Part shown: positions 21,335 to 33,072 of the stretch, in pieces
Layout: every line of letters begins with the position of its first letter
How positions within the stretch are numbered: position 1 is the first letter of the stretch
NCBI GenBank assembly: GCA_951799405.1
Contig: OX637343.1
Location: 5,952,001-6,016,000 of the forward strand
Length of the DNA: 64,000 nucleotides
Source: Agapetus fuscipes
Taxonomy: Eukaryota > Arthropoda > Insecta > Trichoptera > Glossosomatidae
Reading direction: 5' to 3'
Position numbers and translations under genes: made by a program
Notes under the pieces: model-generated
The model's input: only the letters and a program-made list of their open reading frames with translations
What the model was told of the DNA's origin: nothing
Database searches by the model: none

Positions 21335-21550
21335 TTTCCTTTATCAAAGACCGGTCCTTGTTCTCAAGCAAGACCCAAAGACTGGGTCTTGCTTGAGAAT
21401 TGGCGCCTTTTATAGTGACAAGCAAGCTTGCGTCATCCACGCAAAAACAGTGCTCACCAAATGAATCATCCCATTATTATTAACTAAGCTACACATATAG
21501 TGTAACTTCTAACCTGCTATATCCATGAAGTGGTCGCATACGACGATTTT
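21335..21550. repeat. SINE-2 3' part (+) followed by SINE-1 end (-)
   Basis: 'tttatcaaagaccggtcc', 'cttgcttgagaattggcgcc' and tail A to 21480. Then 'actaagctacacatatagtg' in reverse (21485-21550). Confidence 0.75.
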
Positions 21551-21904
21551 AGACCCAAGAACTGTACTTTAAGGATCATTTATTATTTAATTGTTTTATT
21601 TTAATGATTTAAAAATAACACACATTTTTATTTGATTCAAATATTGTGCCTTCGTGATTCAAGTTTTTGCCTCATTTCCCTTCACTGAAAACTATTGTTT
21701 TTCTTTGTAATATTTCAGCATAACATGTTCAAATCAAATGTGCATTTTATTATTTGTATTGTGTTTTCATGTGAGTGACAAAATATTTGTTTAAAATAAA
21801 AATAAATACATAATATCCATTAAAGATAACTTTATAAACCTACTGTAGGTAAAAGATAACACCAAATCTCAAATTGTAAATTCTATCGTTTCAAATTCAA
21901 TCCT

Positions 21905-22205
21905 CATTATCAACGTTTCCATGACAAGATGTCTAATGACACAATGTCCACAGACAAAATATCGACCGACAAAATGTCCACGCCACAAAATGTCCATGTA
22001 ACAAAATGTCCGTCTGTGTAATATTCTGTTTATGGATATTTTGTCAGACATTATGTTGCGTGGATATTTTGTCGGATGGACATTTTGTCTCGTGGACATT
22101 TTGTTTTTGGGCATTATGTCGGTGGATATTTTGTCGTGTGGGCATTCCGTCCCGTGGAATTTTGTCAATGGACATTATGAAGGTGGACATTTTGTCGTGA
22201 CACGT
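21905..22205. repeat. Foldback array of a 'ggacattttgtc' motif
   Basis: The left half holds 'gacaaaatgtcc'-type units about every 20-25 bp. After about 22020 the complement 'ggacattttgtc' repeats 8 or more times. The whole can fold into one long hairpin. Confidence 0.85.
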
Positions 22206-22529
22206 TTATCAACAACTTATTTGATATCAAATAATATTCTTTTGTTTATTTCAACATTTTTAATGGAGTTCCCTTAACCGCACTTATTCCTCGTGCATTA
22301 CCAATCACAATAGCGTACAACAATGTTGAATAAAATCGGTACAATGAATAAAAAAACAATAATTTTAAATTGTAGCTTCTTGCCTCTGATATTACTTTCA
22401 TAAGACAGGGTCAAAAAAAAAGTAAAATAATTCTGTACATTGATTCTTATGACATTATTTGTAATTTGCATTTCGTTTTGTAAAATCTGCCATTTTGTAT
22501 AAAAAATTATGAAACCTATTCATCCACAT

Positions 22530-22945
22530 AATCTATAATCCAAGTCGCAAAGATTTATCAACATTTAAAATTCATATTAAATGCATGCCCACAAACATAC
22601 ATGTGCAAGTTTGCACTTACAAATGCTGCATGTGTACTAACAAATTAAAATCCAAACCTCAAATTAACTTAAACCTGCTATATTTAAAAAATTGATTATT
22701 TTTCAATAAAACATTAAAAAATAAAAGAAATTAAAAATTAAAAATTAAAAAAAGAAATTAAAAACTTTGTTTTATTCCACTTTTATTGTTTTTGAGTATG
22801 TTACAAACGTTTTCGGAATACCTTCCATCATCGGGTAACAACAATTACTAACAACAACACCAATTAACACACCAAAGTAACAACAATTACTAAATAACAA
22901 TTACTAATTACTTGCTATATTTGCCGAACTTCCCTGAAACCCGTC
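22530..22945 (-). repeat. REP-D copy with a repeat-rich insert
   Basis: REP-D (22540-22690 and 22915-22945) is split by A-rich sequence and a hammerhead-like motif ('gttttcggaataccttccat' on the plus strand). Confidence 0.6.
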
Positions 22946-22954
22946 GTTAGATGT

Positions 22955-23095
22955 TACCGTATCTATTTGAAGATAGGGCAAAATAAAACATGGCGGCGTA
23001 TCAACAGCTGATCCATTTTATATGAAACAATGACCAGCTGTTCAGGCATTGCCATGTTTTATTCCGCACTATCTTCAAATAGGTACGGTAAGATA
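22955..23095. mobile_element. Palindromic MITE
   Basis: 'ttaccgtatctatttgaaga' at the left pairs with 'tcttcaaataggtacggtaa' at the right. Arms of about 60 bp include 'aaaacatgg' and 'caacagctg'. Confidence 0.83.
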
Positions 23096-23545
23096 TACCA
23101 ATGGCCGTCGATCGTTCCACCCTAGCCTGAAAAAATAGTTTTATATTTGTTATACAAAATGGCAGGGCGTCCTCACATGAACATTATATAATTTTATTAA
23201 TTTATTTCAATAAAGTTATAGCAATTTTGAATGGCAAATTGATTTAGAATCTATTGCCTTGGCTCACCAAATTAGCATTTGGGTCGATGGGGTTATGGCT
23301 CATTTTTGGAAGCCGATTGTAAATCAGTTTGCCGGCCCGTTTCCAATCACCGTGAATTGTCAGTGATATTGTAAATGATTAGGTATAACTATTTGTCATA
23401 ATATAAACATGAATATATGAGTAAATATAATATGGTATTGTTGTCGATACATGATACAAGTATTATTTGATTTTCATTCTCCCAGACCCTGTACAAGAAA
23501 AGCGAGTGAAAAACAAAATATATATTATTACTATTATCTATTATT

Positions 23546-23800
23546 GTCCGGTCGATTGCTCAGTTGGTAGGCATGCATTCCATGTGGGGTTCAAATCTCA
23601 CTGAGGGTGTCAGAAATGAATACCGCCAAGGTTTAGTCAGCCTTCACAAGAAATGAGTACCAGCCTCCTCGGGAGTTGGGAAACCCCCACTTCAATTGAA
23701 GTGGTTAGCGTTGGAAGCCGGCCCCCTTACCTGTAAATATAAATACCACCTGCCACATGCGACCACTTTGGTTCCACGGCAAAAGGTTACACTATTTAGT
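23546..23800 (+). repeat. SINE-1 copy
   Basis: Head 'gtccggtcgattgctcagtt', B box 'ggttcaaatctc'. It ends near 'gttacactatttagtcac'. Confidence 0.82.
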
Positions 23801-23869
23801 CACATTTTTTTTATTACTAGAGTAATAAAAAAAAAAGTAATAAAAATACAGTAATGATAACTTGCATCA

Positions 23870-24272
23870 AAGGTCCATCCAGCCTTACAGCAACTGGGTC
23901 TTGCTTGAGAATTGGCGCTTTGTAGCGACGACCAAGCTCGTAAAATGGCCGGTCGATAGCTCAGCTGGTAGAATGCTTACATTCCATGCCGAGAGCAAGG
24001 GTTCGATCCCCACCGAGGGTGTCAGAAATGATTTCCCATTTCCGTGTCTATTTCAAACCCAAAAAAAATACCGGCAGGGTGTACTGAGCCTTCACAAGAA
24101 ACGAGAACCTGCCCCCCCGGGAGCTGGAAAACCCCCACTTCAACTGAAAGTGGTTGGTGTGAGGTAGGCCCCTTTACCCTTACAAATAAATAGGTCCCGA
24201 ATCGCCATATGCGACCCCTTCGGGGATAACTCAGGCAAGAAGTTACACTATATGTGTAGCTTAGTTGTACTG
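23870..24272 (+). repeat. SINE-2/SINE-1 dimer
   Basis: SINE-2 3' half (from 'ggtccatccagccttacagc') passes at 'gaccaagctcgtaaaatggc' into a full SINE-1 with A box 'tagctcagctgg' and B box 'ggttcgatccc', ending 'gtgtagcttagttg'. Confidence 0.85.
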
Positions 24273-24779
24273 ATGCATGATAAAGTTGATTATATTATTT
24301 TTTTAAAAAATTATACAACATACACATGTTTTCTTGTAGAAAATCTTTTGATACAAAAATCAATTTCATTATTTCACTCGTTTTCTTGCACAGCCTTTCG
24401 GGGGTTGAAAATAAAATAACCCTCTTGTGTGTGCTAGTCTAGGCATGATGTGTGCGCTTCTCTCTGACAAAATTGGTGATTTAGAATTAAAAGTAAACAA
24501 AGAGGACGACAGCAGCAGCAAACGTAAAAGCTTGGTGTATAAAAATAAAAGAGCGCGCGCGGTGGTTATGGGTTAGGGTGTTTTTTTGTTTTTTAAATAA
24601 AAAGAAAACTATGTAGGATTTCGAAGGGTTTTCTCTTTGATGGTGCGCCAGTGTTCAACAGTTGTCTATAGTGATTATGAGAAAATATTGTATGCATACT
24701 TGTAGTGTATAAATATGTTAAAATGCGGAGCCGTCAAATTGACATTTTGTATATTTTCTGTGATTAGGACAGGGATGCC

Positions 24780-25260
24780 TATTTATGTTTTCTCAAAAAA
24801 TATTGAACTTTATCAACCTTTTTAACTGTTACGCATTCTCAAGGCGAGTTTTCATTGTCTTTGCAGTTGCTTGCTGTTCGTTAACTGACCTCAAAGACAA
24901 AGGAAACCACCACGTCGCTTTGATAACTCGCCTTGAGAATGTCGCCAGATGAAAAATCTGCAATAGAACATGTCTAAAACTGAAAAATACAAAAACAATT
25001 TGTTATAATATAACTCTGCCCATGTTAATTAAAGTGAAAGTTTAAAACTTTATTTAACCCCTCGAGCGCCCGAACGTGGATCTACGCTCATAGTACTAAA
25101 TGCGATTTTTTTAATTTTTCTTTAATTGTTACACAGCAATAAGATCAAAAATCGCATGAAATACTGCTATGCCAGAAAATCACTGGCACTCCAGGGGTTA
25201 ATTAACTATCTTTTGTATTACTGTAAAGGTAATAAAGTTTCTAAGGCTTTTGTATAGATG
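24780..25260. mobile_element. MITE-F copy hosting the piggyBac MITE
   Basis: 'cgcattctcaaggcgagtt' (24833) is inverted at 'aactcgccttgagaatgtcg' (24925-24945). The right flank 'aaagtgaaagtttaaaactt' matches the MITE-F at 41500-41810. Confidence 0.6.
25054..25201. mobile_element. piggyBac-type MITE with TTAA target duplication
   Basis: TTAA at both borders (25054-25057, 25198-25201) around a 140-bp element with ends CCCCTCGAG and CCAGGGG and an internal palindrome. It sits in a MITE-F copy. Confidence 0.82.
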
Positions 25261-25734
25261 GCAGTAGGTAATATTTTTACTATTTCATCAAAGATAATGT
25301 ACAAAATGTCAAATGCTTGAGCTATAAAATGTATAAAAACAATGCTAATACCAAGTTAATAATTTAGTTAGAGATGTGTAACCACAACACGGAGCAAGAT
25401 ATTAAAAATGTAGGATAAAAAAGTGCACTGGGAAGAGTTAAATGATATAAAATACTTATATACTTACATAGCTACTTTATAAATAAACTGTTATCTACCA
25501 AAGTGTACCTAAATCTCTAATATTAACGCATGTTTTAACCAATCAGTGGCCACAATTTCCATTTTGTCATTATTACCAGTCAAAAAAACATTTCAAAGCT
25601 ATGGAGATTCTTCTGTTAACAAATAAGTAATCATATTTACGTTTTTGAAAACATTTTTTGCTGCATGATTTGCCAATGAAACACCAAATGTTTATTTTTA
25701 TCAAAAAAACTTGCATGGCCGGCAAGGGCGACAA

Positions 25735-25930
25735 ATTCTTTGGTCATTGCTTTGCGTCAAAGGCAAAGATCCAAGCCGTCAAACCTCTTCGCTGCTCCTG
25801 GCTGGCTTCGTGGAGGTCTTTCAGGCCAGCAGGGTGTCTCCTGATGGGGCACTCCTCCACTATGTGCCGGACAGTCTGGTTCTCCGCCCCACAGTCACAT
25901 CCTACAGATGGAGCTAATCCCCATCTATAG
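25735..25930 (-). repeat. LINE C-terminal fragment with zinc-knuckle-like motif
   Basis: Minus frame WGLAPSVGCDCGAENQTVRH then IVEECPIRRHPAG, the CDCG..Q...HIV..CP signature of Jockey-like LINE C-termini. Confidence 0.8.
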
Positions 25931-26224
25931 AGCGAGTTAATTACTTAATGAGATGTTACCATTCCACCAAAGATTCATTAAGTGAAACAATATTAGATTT
26001 TTTAATCCTGGCATACGGGTCACTGATTGGTTCCAATAATGTCATTAAGAATGGTTTGACCTTGCTTTATCAATCTCAATTTTTTCAATTCTAACATTTC
26101 TTCTTGATGAAACTAAATACTGAACATATTCTTTCAGAAATCATGTTATACAATTGCCATTTTATAAAAAAAAAAAATAAATGATGCCATCATTCTGCAA
26201 GACTCAATTGATTATTTTTTCATC

Positions 26225-26440
26225 CACTTTTGTATATTCTAAAATCTAAGTTCCACAAATATATTGACACTAAGTGCTCATATTTATACACGCCAACAAG
26301 CAGACGTGTCCATGTTCGCGCTTACACATGCTGCATGAATTCTTACAAAATAAACCAAACCTCACATGAACGTAAATCCTGCAACTCCTGCTGCCTTTCT
26401 CTGAAACCGGAATAGAATTGGCAAAAGGGAACTATTGCCC
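26225..26440 (-). repeat. REP-D copy, diverged
   Basis: 'ctaaaatctaagttccacaa' to 'gaaaccggaatagaattgg', reverse orientation. Confidence 0.7.
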
Positions 26441-27589
26441 AAAGTATCAAACATTGTGTACATCTCATGTCGATTGCGTAAGTCACACCTCGATTGCGTT
26501 AATCAAAAATGTAAGAAATATACGACGGCACTCCTAGAGAGTGATTAAGTTTGTATACATTTTTTCAGTTTACGCGATAGAGGAGAGTGTACACAATATT
26601 TTTATACTAGGGACACAGGTTTTTACAGCATGGGGGAGTCAGCCGCTTACCGACCTATTGGTCAAGAAAGAACTTTTCAATTTAAGGAAATAAAATAGAA
26701 AAAACTGATGACAAAAAACCTTGAAGTTATTGTTGTATCATATTATTAGTATTTTATATGCCATAGGTGCACACTGAAGTTTGAGTTTTTATTTGCAATT
26801 CCTTTGGAAATAGTGCCATCTATAAAACAAGTCTGCTAACAGTATATTCACGACATATTATGGTGATACGTCTGATGGTTTTTGGCAACAATTTGGTCTT
26901 GCAGAAATAACATCATTTTTACTTTCTTGTGCCCCCGCAGTTGCGAAAAAAAGGATCGTTGTGGCGTGACTTTTTTTTTGTGATGTTGTTAAACATTAAT
27001 CAAATAATAAATGATATCAAGAAAATTAAATAAAATTATAGAAGAAACTATATTTATAAGATATTTTTGCTATGCTTCAGTAGTATATACAAACATTTGC
27101 CAGTTTTCTCTTCTATTCTTTTTCAATTAATTAAAAAAAAACTATAATATACCTTATATTATCAAAGATGTTATGTGGAGGAAGGCTCAAGTAATTTTTT
27201 ACATTTATGTAACCTTCAAAAATATATATTGACTTTAACACAAATATTTAAACCAACCTAAATTGGAATCTATCTTTGTATTAAAATCTAAGGTCTTTAC
27301 AGACGCTTGTAAAAAATCATTAGATTTTACTTCAGAATTTGATTCCATATTTGATTTTTTCTTTTAATAATACTTGGGTCTTGTTCAATTTTCATACAGT
27401 TTTATTTTTATTTTTAAAATGTATTTTAATTTTTCAGTAGAAAAAAAATTGTATGTGTTACAGCGGTACAAGGATCGTAATGAATGTGGTTGAAAAGAAA
27501 ACTACAGTAACCATATTGTGAATCATCGCTTTTGGCAGTTTAATGTCAAGTTAGCTGGGTTGTTTTGCTTGTGGTACTTACATTTTTTT

Positions 27590-27885
27590 TATTACGAAGT
27601 CCGAGCACTTAAAATATCCCTCTGCTATGTGACATCACCCATAGTTAATTTAAAAAATGGATTCCCAGTAATCAGGGATTCTTTCTAGTTTACAGCATTA
27701 AGCCACTTTTCAAGGTCAAAGAAAACACTCACAATACTTTATTTAAAGTCTGAACAGTTAAAATATCCATGGGATATGTGACGCCATAAATTAAAAAATG
27801 GATTCCCAATGATCAGGGATTATTTCTAGTTCACAGCATTAAGCCACCTTTCTAGATCAAAGAAAACACTTAACAAAACATTATT
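27590..27885. repeat. Two-unit tandem duplication, about 150 bp each
   Basis: Both units contain 'aaaaaatggattccca', 'atcagggatt', 'acagcattaagccac' and 'caaagaaaacact'. They differ by roughly one base in eight. Confidence 0.85.
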
Positions 27886-28222
27886 TTCTGTAAAATATTT
27901 ATAAATACCTACACACAAGTATTTTTTCATTTCGATCCTTATACCACTTCTGATTTTAAAAATGATATATTGTATTTGAAATTGTAGAGATGAACATTTC
28001 CAAATGACATTTTTGCATGCTACAAAAAAGCTTTTTTTAGAGATGTCACTTGGATTGATTCATCTTTATGCCGTGCAACAAAAATGTATTTTCTTTAACC
28101 TTCGATTGCATGACCTATGCTTACATATATATAAAAAAACCTAGAAATATCTAATATCTTTCTTCTTATATATATTTAAAAATACTTACATAAAAAAATA
28201 ATGCCTATACATTAATGGTACC

Positions 28223-28573
28223 TTAAACTTCTCCGTAGATACTCTCAAAAAATATATTTTTTATGTATTTAATATTTTCTTCTTTTTTATATACATACAA
28301 ATCAGCTGTTTTTTGTATTTTCTTCAATTCTTGACTTTTATTTATGGTCAATCTTTTCAAAATATACCTTTTAAAAATCTTAGGGCATGTTTTTTCAAAT
28401 AAATCATAGTTAATTAGTAAACCAAAATATGGTTTCTGTTGAATTTTAAAACTATTAAATTGACCTGTTTTATTTATTTGAATTCTTGCATCAAAGAAAA
28501 TTAGTCCATCAAACTTTAAATAAATTATTAAAAAAAAATGTCCAAACAATAAATAAGTTATACCTACAATCAA
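28223..28573 (-). CDS. Unrecognised 116-residue open frame
   Basis: The frame starts with hydrophobic residues (YLLFGHFFLIIYL), then a Lys/Asn/Ile-rich part with KIFKRYILKRL and YVYKKEENIKYI. An open frame this long is unusual at this AT content. No family recognised, no splice context, could be chance. Confidence 0.2.
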   Translation of the reverse strand: MIVGITYLLFGHFFLIIYLKFDGLIFFDARIQINKTGQFNSFKIQQKPYFGLLINYDLFEKTCPKIFKRYILKRLTINKSQELKKIQKTADLYVYKKEENIKYIKNIFFESIYGEV

Positions 28574-28944
28574 AATATTTTTAATTTTGTATTCAAAAAT
28601 ATTATTGTTTGTATTAAATTCATTTTTATGCTATAAATATAAAGAAAAAAAACATTGTTAAAAAAATATTCAAGGAATAGATGATGTTGAAAATGATATA
28701 AAATCGCAAGGGACAAAAATGGATATTTTTAATATTAAAAAAAAACTCCTTAAATTGAACAATTTATAAAGTATGTTTAAAAAATATATCTTTCCCATAT
28801 TTTAGTAAAAACTTTAGAATTTAACTTGTTGCTCCACATTGTAAAAGACAAAAAAAAAACTTAAATAATTCCTAGAAAATATTGTATTTAAATTAATTAT
28901 TATACATACTTACTTGAATCATTCCCAACGTAAACTCACATACA

Positions 28945-29005
28945 CACACAGGCACACACACACACACGTACACACACAAACACACACACACATACTACAC
29001 ATATT
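28945..29005. repeat. (CA)n microsatellite
   Basis: About 25 interrupted CA units. Confidence 0.95.
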
Positions 29006-29084
29006 TTAACTGACCATTTTTTCAAACCCTTTAAAGGTTATTTTTTTCTAGAGCTAAATAATACCTATGTATTATTTTTGGCAA

Positions 29085-29310
29085 CTAAAATCTTCTCTTC
29101 TTTTCCTTTGCCTTATCCCATCATTTGGGGTCGGCCCTCCTTGTTCGAAGACGCCAAACTTTTCTATCCTGGCTCATCTCCTCTGTCAGGTTTCCCTTTT
29201 GCATTTCTTTTTCAATATTGGCCCGCCATGTTGCCATTGGGCGGCCTCTGCCTCTTGGTCCTGTGGGAATGCTGAGGGCTTTTTGGACAATATGTTCATT
29301 ATCTGCCAAC
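29085..29310 (-). repeat. LINE C-terminal fragment
   Basis: Minus frame VQKALSIPTGPRGRGRPMAT, then WRANIEKEMQ, QDRKVWRLRTRRADPK stop. GRP..W...(I/V)E.D and ending RTADPK are typical of LINE polyprotein ends. Confidence 0.75.
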
Positions 29311-29369
29311 TAAAATATAAATCAAAATATGAATGAAGCTTAACTTCCAAAATATGTAACGCAGCTAAG

Positions 29370-29600
29370 CTTGCAAAAACGCAACTAAGCTACAAATACA
29401 GTGTAACTTCTTACTTGCGTTATTCCCAAAAGTTGTGGGCTTGAATCCTGGCAGAGCACAAAAAATATGCCATTCATATTTTCAAATATGCTCATCGCTG
29501 GGCTGAAAAATTCATATACCTTTACAAAAGAGCGGTCTCCAAAGATCCATCCAGCCTTACAGCAACTGGGTCTTGCTAAATAAATCATCATAATAATATT
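29370..29600. repeat. SINE-1 end (-) abutting SINE-2 (+)
   Basis: 'cgcaactaagctacaaatac' to about 29425, then SINE-2 from the B box 'ggcttgaatcctgg' through 'ggtctccaaagatccatcca' to 'aaataaatcatcataat'. Confidence 0.75.
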
Positions 29601-29640
29601 ATTATTTTTTTGTTATTTTGAGACATATTTTGCTCTAGGG

Positions 29641-29938
29641 CAGGGGTCCACAATCTTCTGAGTCAGAAGAGTCAGAAATAACAATTTACAAAAGTTCAAA
29701 GTTTGTAAAGAGCCACAATATTCACGGACTGACGACAGTGTCGACGGGGTGGGAAGTTAAAAGCGAGTACGAGTGGCTGCGAGATAGAATCGGTGCCTAA
29801 TCCTGGTTAATCGATTCATAATGATTTTAAATGTTTGTTGTGGCAAAATAAATAATATTTGCATATGGAACTAAGGAGCCGTAGCCTCATATCCAAAGAG
29901 CCGCATGTAGCTTGCGAGCCGCAGGTTGCCGACTGCTG
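29641..29938. mobile_element. hAT-type MITE
   Basis: Ends CAGGGGTCCACAATC and GGTTGCCGACTGCTG with 8-bp flanks ctctaggg/ctctagag (7 of 8). Subterminal 'agagccgcatg' units are typical of this group. Confidence 0.9.
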
Positions 29939-29949
29939 CTCTAGAGAAA

Positions 29950-31360
29950 GGATTTAGTATTATTTTAGTCTGAGGTTATAAAGAATTCCTAATTTCCTAG
30001 GAGTGTTCAAAATACAGGAACTATGTTTTTCTTGCTTTTTTCTAAATACTAAATACTTCATTGAAAATACTGACTTTCCCATAATGATGGAATACTATTT
30101 ACATATTTATTACTACTGTTTATTAATTAATTTATTTTCAAAATGTATGCATATGGATATTTTATATTATTCCTAAAATCTATTTTCTTTTCTTTTTAAT
30201 ACAAATATCATAATACCAATGAAATATTATAAGGTAAAAATATTTTTAAAGTTTTAAAATAGGAGCCACTCTTGACCCTAAATTCGCTTCCAATCTAGTA
30301 TTGATTTAGAAAAAGAAAAGTGACGTCCAGTAGATATAGAATATGTAAAATGGAAGGGACATATGGGAAAACCTTTCAATCAATCTATTAAAATTAATTG
30401 ATGCCACATTTGTCTAAACCAAAAGTTTCAGCTGTCAGAAATTCACTTTTCTGAGCTCATGTAATACTTTCTGCATTGCCTTTTTAAATCTTATATCGTT
30501 CATCAAAAAATTTGAAAGGTGATATTTAGCTCCTGTCATCAATTTTATATTGCTTATCAAATTGGGGCTGATGAATAAAAATAAATCAATGTCCCCCCCT
30601 GACTTTTTAAGTCAAAGGCAAATTAAGAAATCACGCAGATTGTTGTCTACACATGTCTGATTTTGGAATCAATTCCATAACATATATTTACATTTAAATA
30701 TCCTAGATTGAAAGGATGTGAGTATTCCTAAGATGCAAGTATTTGTCATCTGAATATCCCATAGAAAGAAATATTATACATCGCAATGTCCTAGATTGAA
30801 ATCAATCGTTTGCCATAAGTATGTACGTATTCTAGATTGAAGGTAATAAAGGGTAATGAGTGTGCTTCTTCATAATGAGTGTGCTCCTACATTTCTATTT
30901 ACTTTTATTATATTATTTAATAATTGGTCACAAATAATTATTGTTTTTATTTATTTAAAAATTCACACTTGCATATAAAGTTTGTAAATCATTACCTATC
31001 ATAAAAAAATGTTCTAATCTTCTGCTGTAATCTACACTTAGAAAAAAATCTACTACTTACCTTATATTAACAATATATTTATATATAAAAAGATGCCTTT
31101 TTGAAAGAGATTTGTTCGCTAAATAAAAAAAAAACATTGTATGCATGGGTTAAAGCTTGGTGTAAACATATGTATAAAAATATATTTAAAAAGTCATCTC
31201 GTGTTGTCATAGATATCACTAATAAATGATAAAGTATTTGCAACATACTGCATCAACTTTTATTTTAAATTTTGTTTTCCAGACAAGAAAGATTCTTCGT
31301 GAACGGTGGTTCCAATATTCATCTTTTTCTAACGACATTTGGATGTAGGCCTCTTCCAGC
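29950..31360. other. AT-rich intergenic, no gene seen
   Basis: No reading frame above background. A loose repeat 'cctagattgaa' recurs at 30702, 30790 and 30830. Confidence 0.5.
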
Positions 31361-31363
31361 TTT

Positions 31364-31652
31364 GGGGCTGTCCATAAATTACGTCATCGATTTTGGCTGA
31401 TTTTCGACCCGCCCCCCCCCTTACAATCATCCCAAAGTCATTATCTAATGACCCCCCCTCTCTTTCTGTAATAATGGATGAGCTTAATAATTAATAATGT
31501 TATATTACTTTCATAATATTTTGTATATTTTGTAGAAATTGGTATTTACAAGAACGACGTCACTTTTGGTACTCGTACATCATTTGCCATCATCCGCAGA
31601 CCAGACTCCCCCCCCCCCCTTAATGCGAATGACGTAATATATGGACAGCCCC
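31364..31652. mobile_element. MITE with 'ggggctgtccat' ends
   Basis: GGGGCTGTCCATAAATTACG and the inverted 'gacgtaatatatggacagcc' plus 'cc'. C-runs lie inside each end. It sits in an older, possibly LINE-derived, segment (31340-31760). Confidence 0.85.
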
Positions 31653-32354
31653 TTTCTGCAAGAGTCTATTGGATGCCTCATTCAGCAACCTCTTCCTGTC
31701 AGTTTGATGAACATCATGTGGCCTTCTCAGCTGTGGTCTCCCTGCTCCCCTCTTGGATATTCTGGGTCGAACTGAACGATCCTTGGTGGCCACATTTTAA
31801 TTGTTGTTTATTTCATTTAGGTATGCTGTTAAGTTTAAATTATCACGTACTTCAGGATGCTATCAGTCTCTAAGGCCGTGAGATTCTTTTCTATGATGTC
31901 GCTGATCTTATCTTGAGAAGGGTGACATATTAAAACAAAATTTAGGGAAACAAAACAGGGGTGTATTCAACAATGATTGGAAAGAGAAACGGAAAAAAAT
32001 AAAATTGCCAGACCTGCATTTAACACTAAACGACATTCCCACAAATCACTGTTTTGCAGGCTGGAGTCTTGAGACGGCGAGGTAAGCTGAACCAAAGTTT
32101 ACGGGGCTTCAAGAGGGTAACGCTTCTGCAGGTATAGAGCCCCAGGGTGGAAGCTTCTTTGCACCAGGCCCTGTTCTACAAGGTCTTTGATGGCAGGAAA
32201 TCCAAGGAGAGGTGGAACCTGCATTGCTATTTTACATGTAAGCTTTGTCTACGGCAAATATGGCCAGCCGGCAGTGGGGTCGCTGCGTCACTGTTACATC
32301 TGTCTTCCTCTAGATCTCGCCCAGGTCTCGCGTCTGAAAGCTGTAGCAGCCTTC

Positions 32355-32615
32355 TGGACTATTACAGTGCTATTCTTAGACATTTTGGTCGTCCGTTGAG
32401 CCCACGCTTTGACAAACTAATGATGCCTGAGCTGGAAGTCTCATCACCACCGTCATTCTTGCCTACCAAATTTTGGTAATATTTGTATGAAGACTAATCA
32501 GCTGTTCACTTGCTGCCATCTTGGATTGACAGGTCTTCATACAAATACATCATTAGTCTGTCAAAGCGTGGGCTCAACGGACGAATAAAATGTCTAAGAA
32601 TAGCACTGTTAGAGC
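32355..32615. repeat. Inverted repeat, arms about 65 bp
   Basis: 'gctattcttagacattttgg' through 'gcccacgctttgacaaacta' is repeated inverted at 32548-32612. A related single arm is at 205-270. Confidence 0.8.
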
Positions 32616-33072
32616 TACGGGAAAACTCTGTTGTATCTGAAACCCTTTGTCTCGCAGGCAAACACACAATGCACTACACTATGTTATATTCTACAATGCA
32701 ATGCCTTCGAAAAAAGAGTCTGGATAATGCTGGATAATCGGACTAAGGTTGGATTTGTATACAGTGAACTATTTGTAACAGAAAACAAGGTCAGTTTAAT
32801 CATTAATTGGGTGTATTTAAAAGGAAGAACACCGTGTCTATACAAAGGCTGGTAACAGAGAGAGCAAAAAATAAAATACTTTCGAAAATATAAATTCTCC
32901 TTCATTTTTACAGGGCTACAAGCAAAATCTATTATTGTGATGAGCACCACAGTCCTTGCGGTTGGCGTCTTCGCTAATTAATAACAAGATTACCTCCACA
33001 CTTGAAAATTGCTACTCCCTAATTTTGACCAAATGGATACTGACAAAGCAGGACAAAAACTTTAAATGAAGC

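Larger units (their letters stand above)
26670..28940. other. Very AT-rich intergenic stretch
   Basis: Apart from a tandem duplication and one long frame (separate entries) it holds poly-A/T runs only. No transposon ends seen. Confidence 0.5.

Noticed and set aside
32147..32479. 110-residue plus frame as a host exon
   Set aside because: It ends in the inverted repeat at 32355 and shows no conserved residues; probably repeat-derived.
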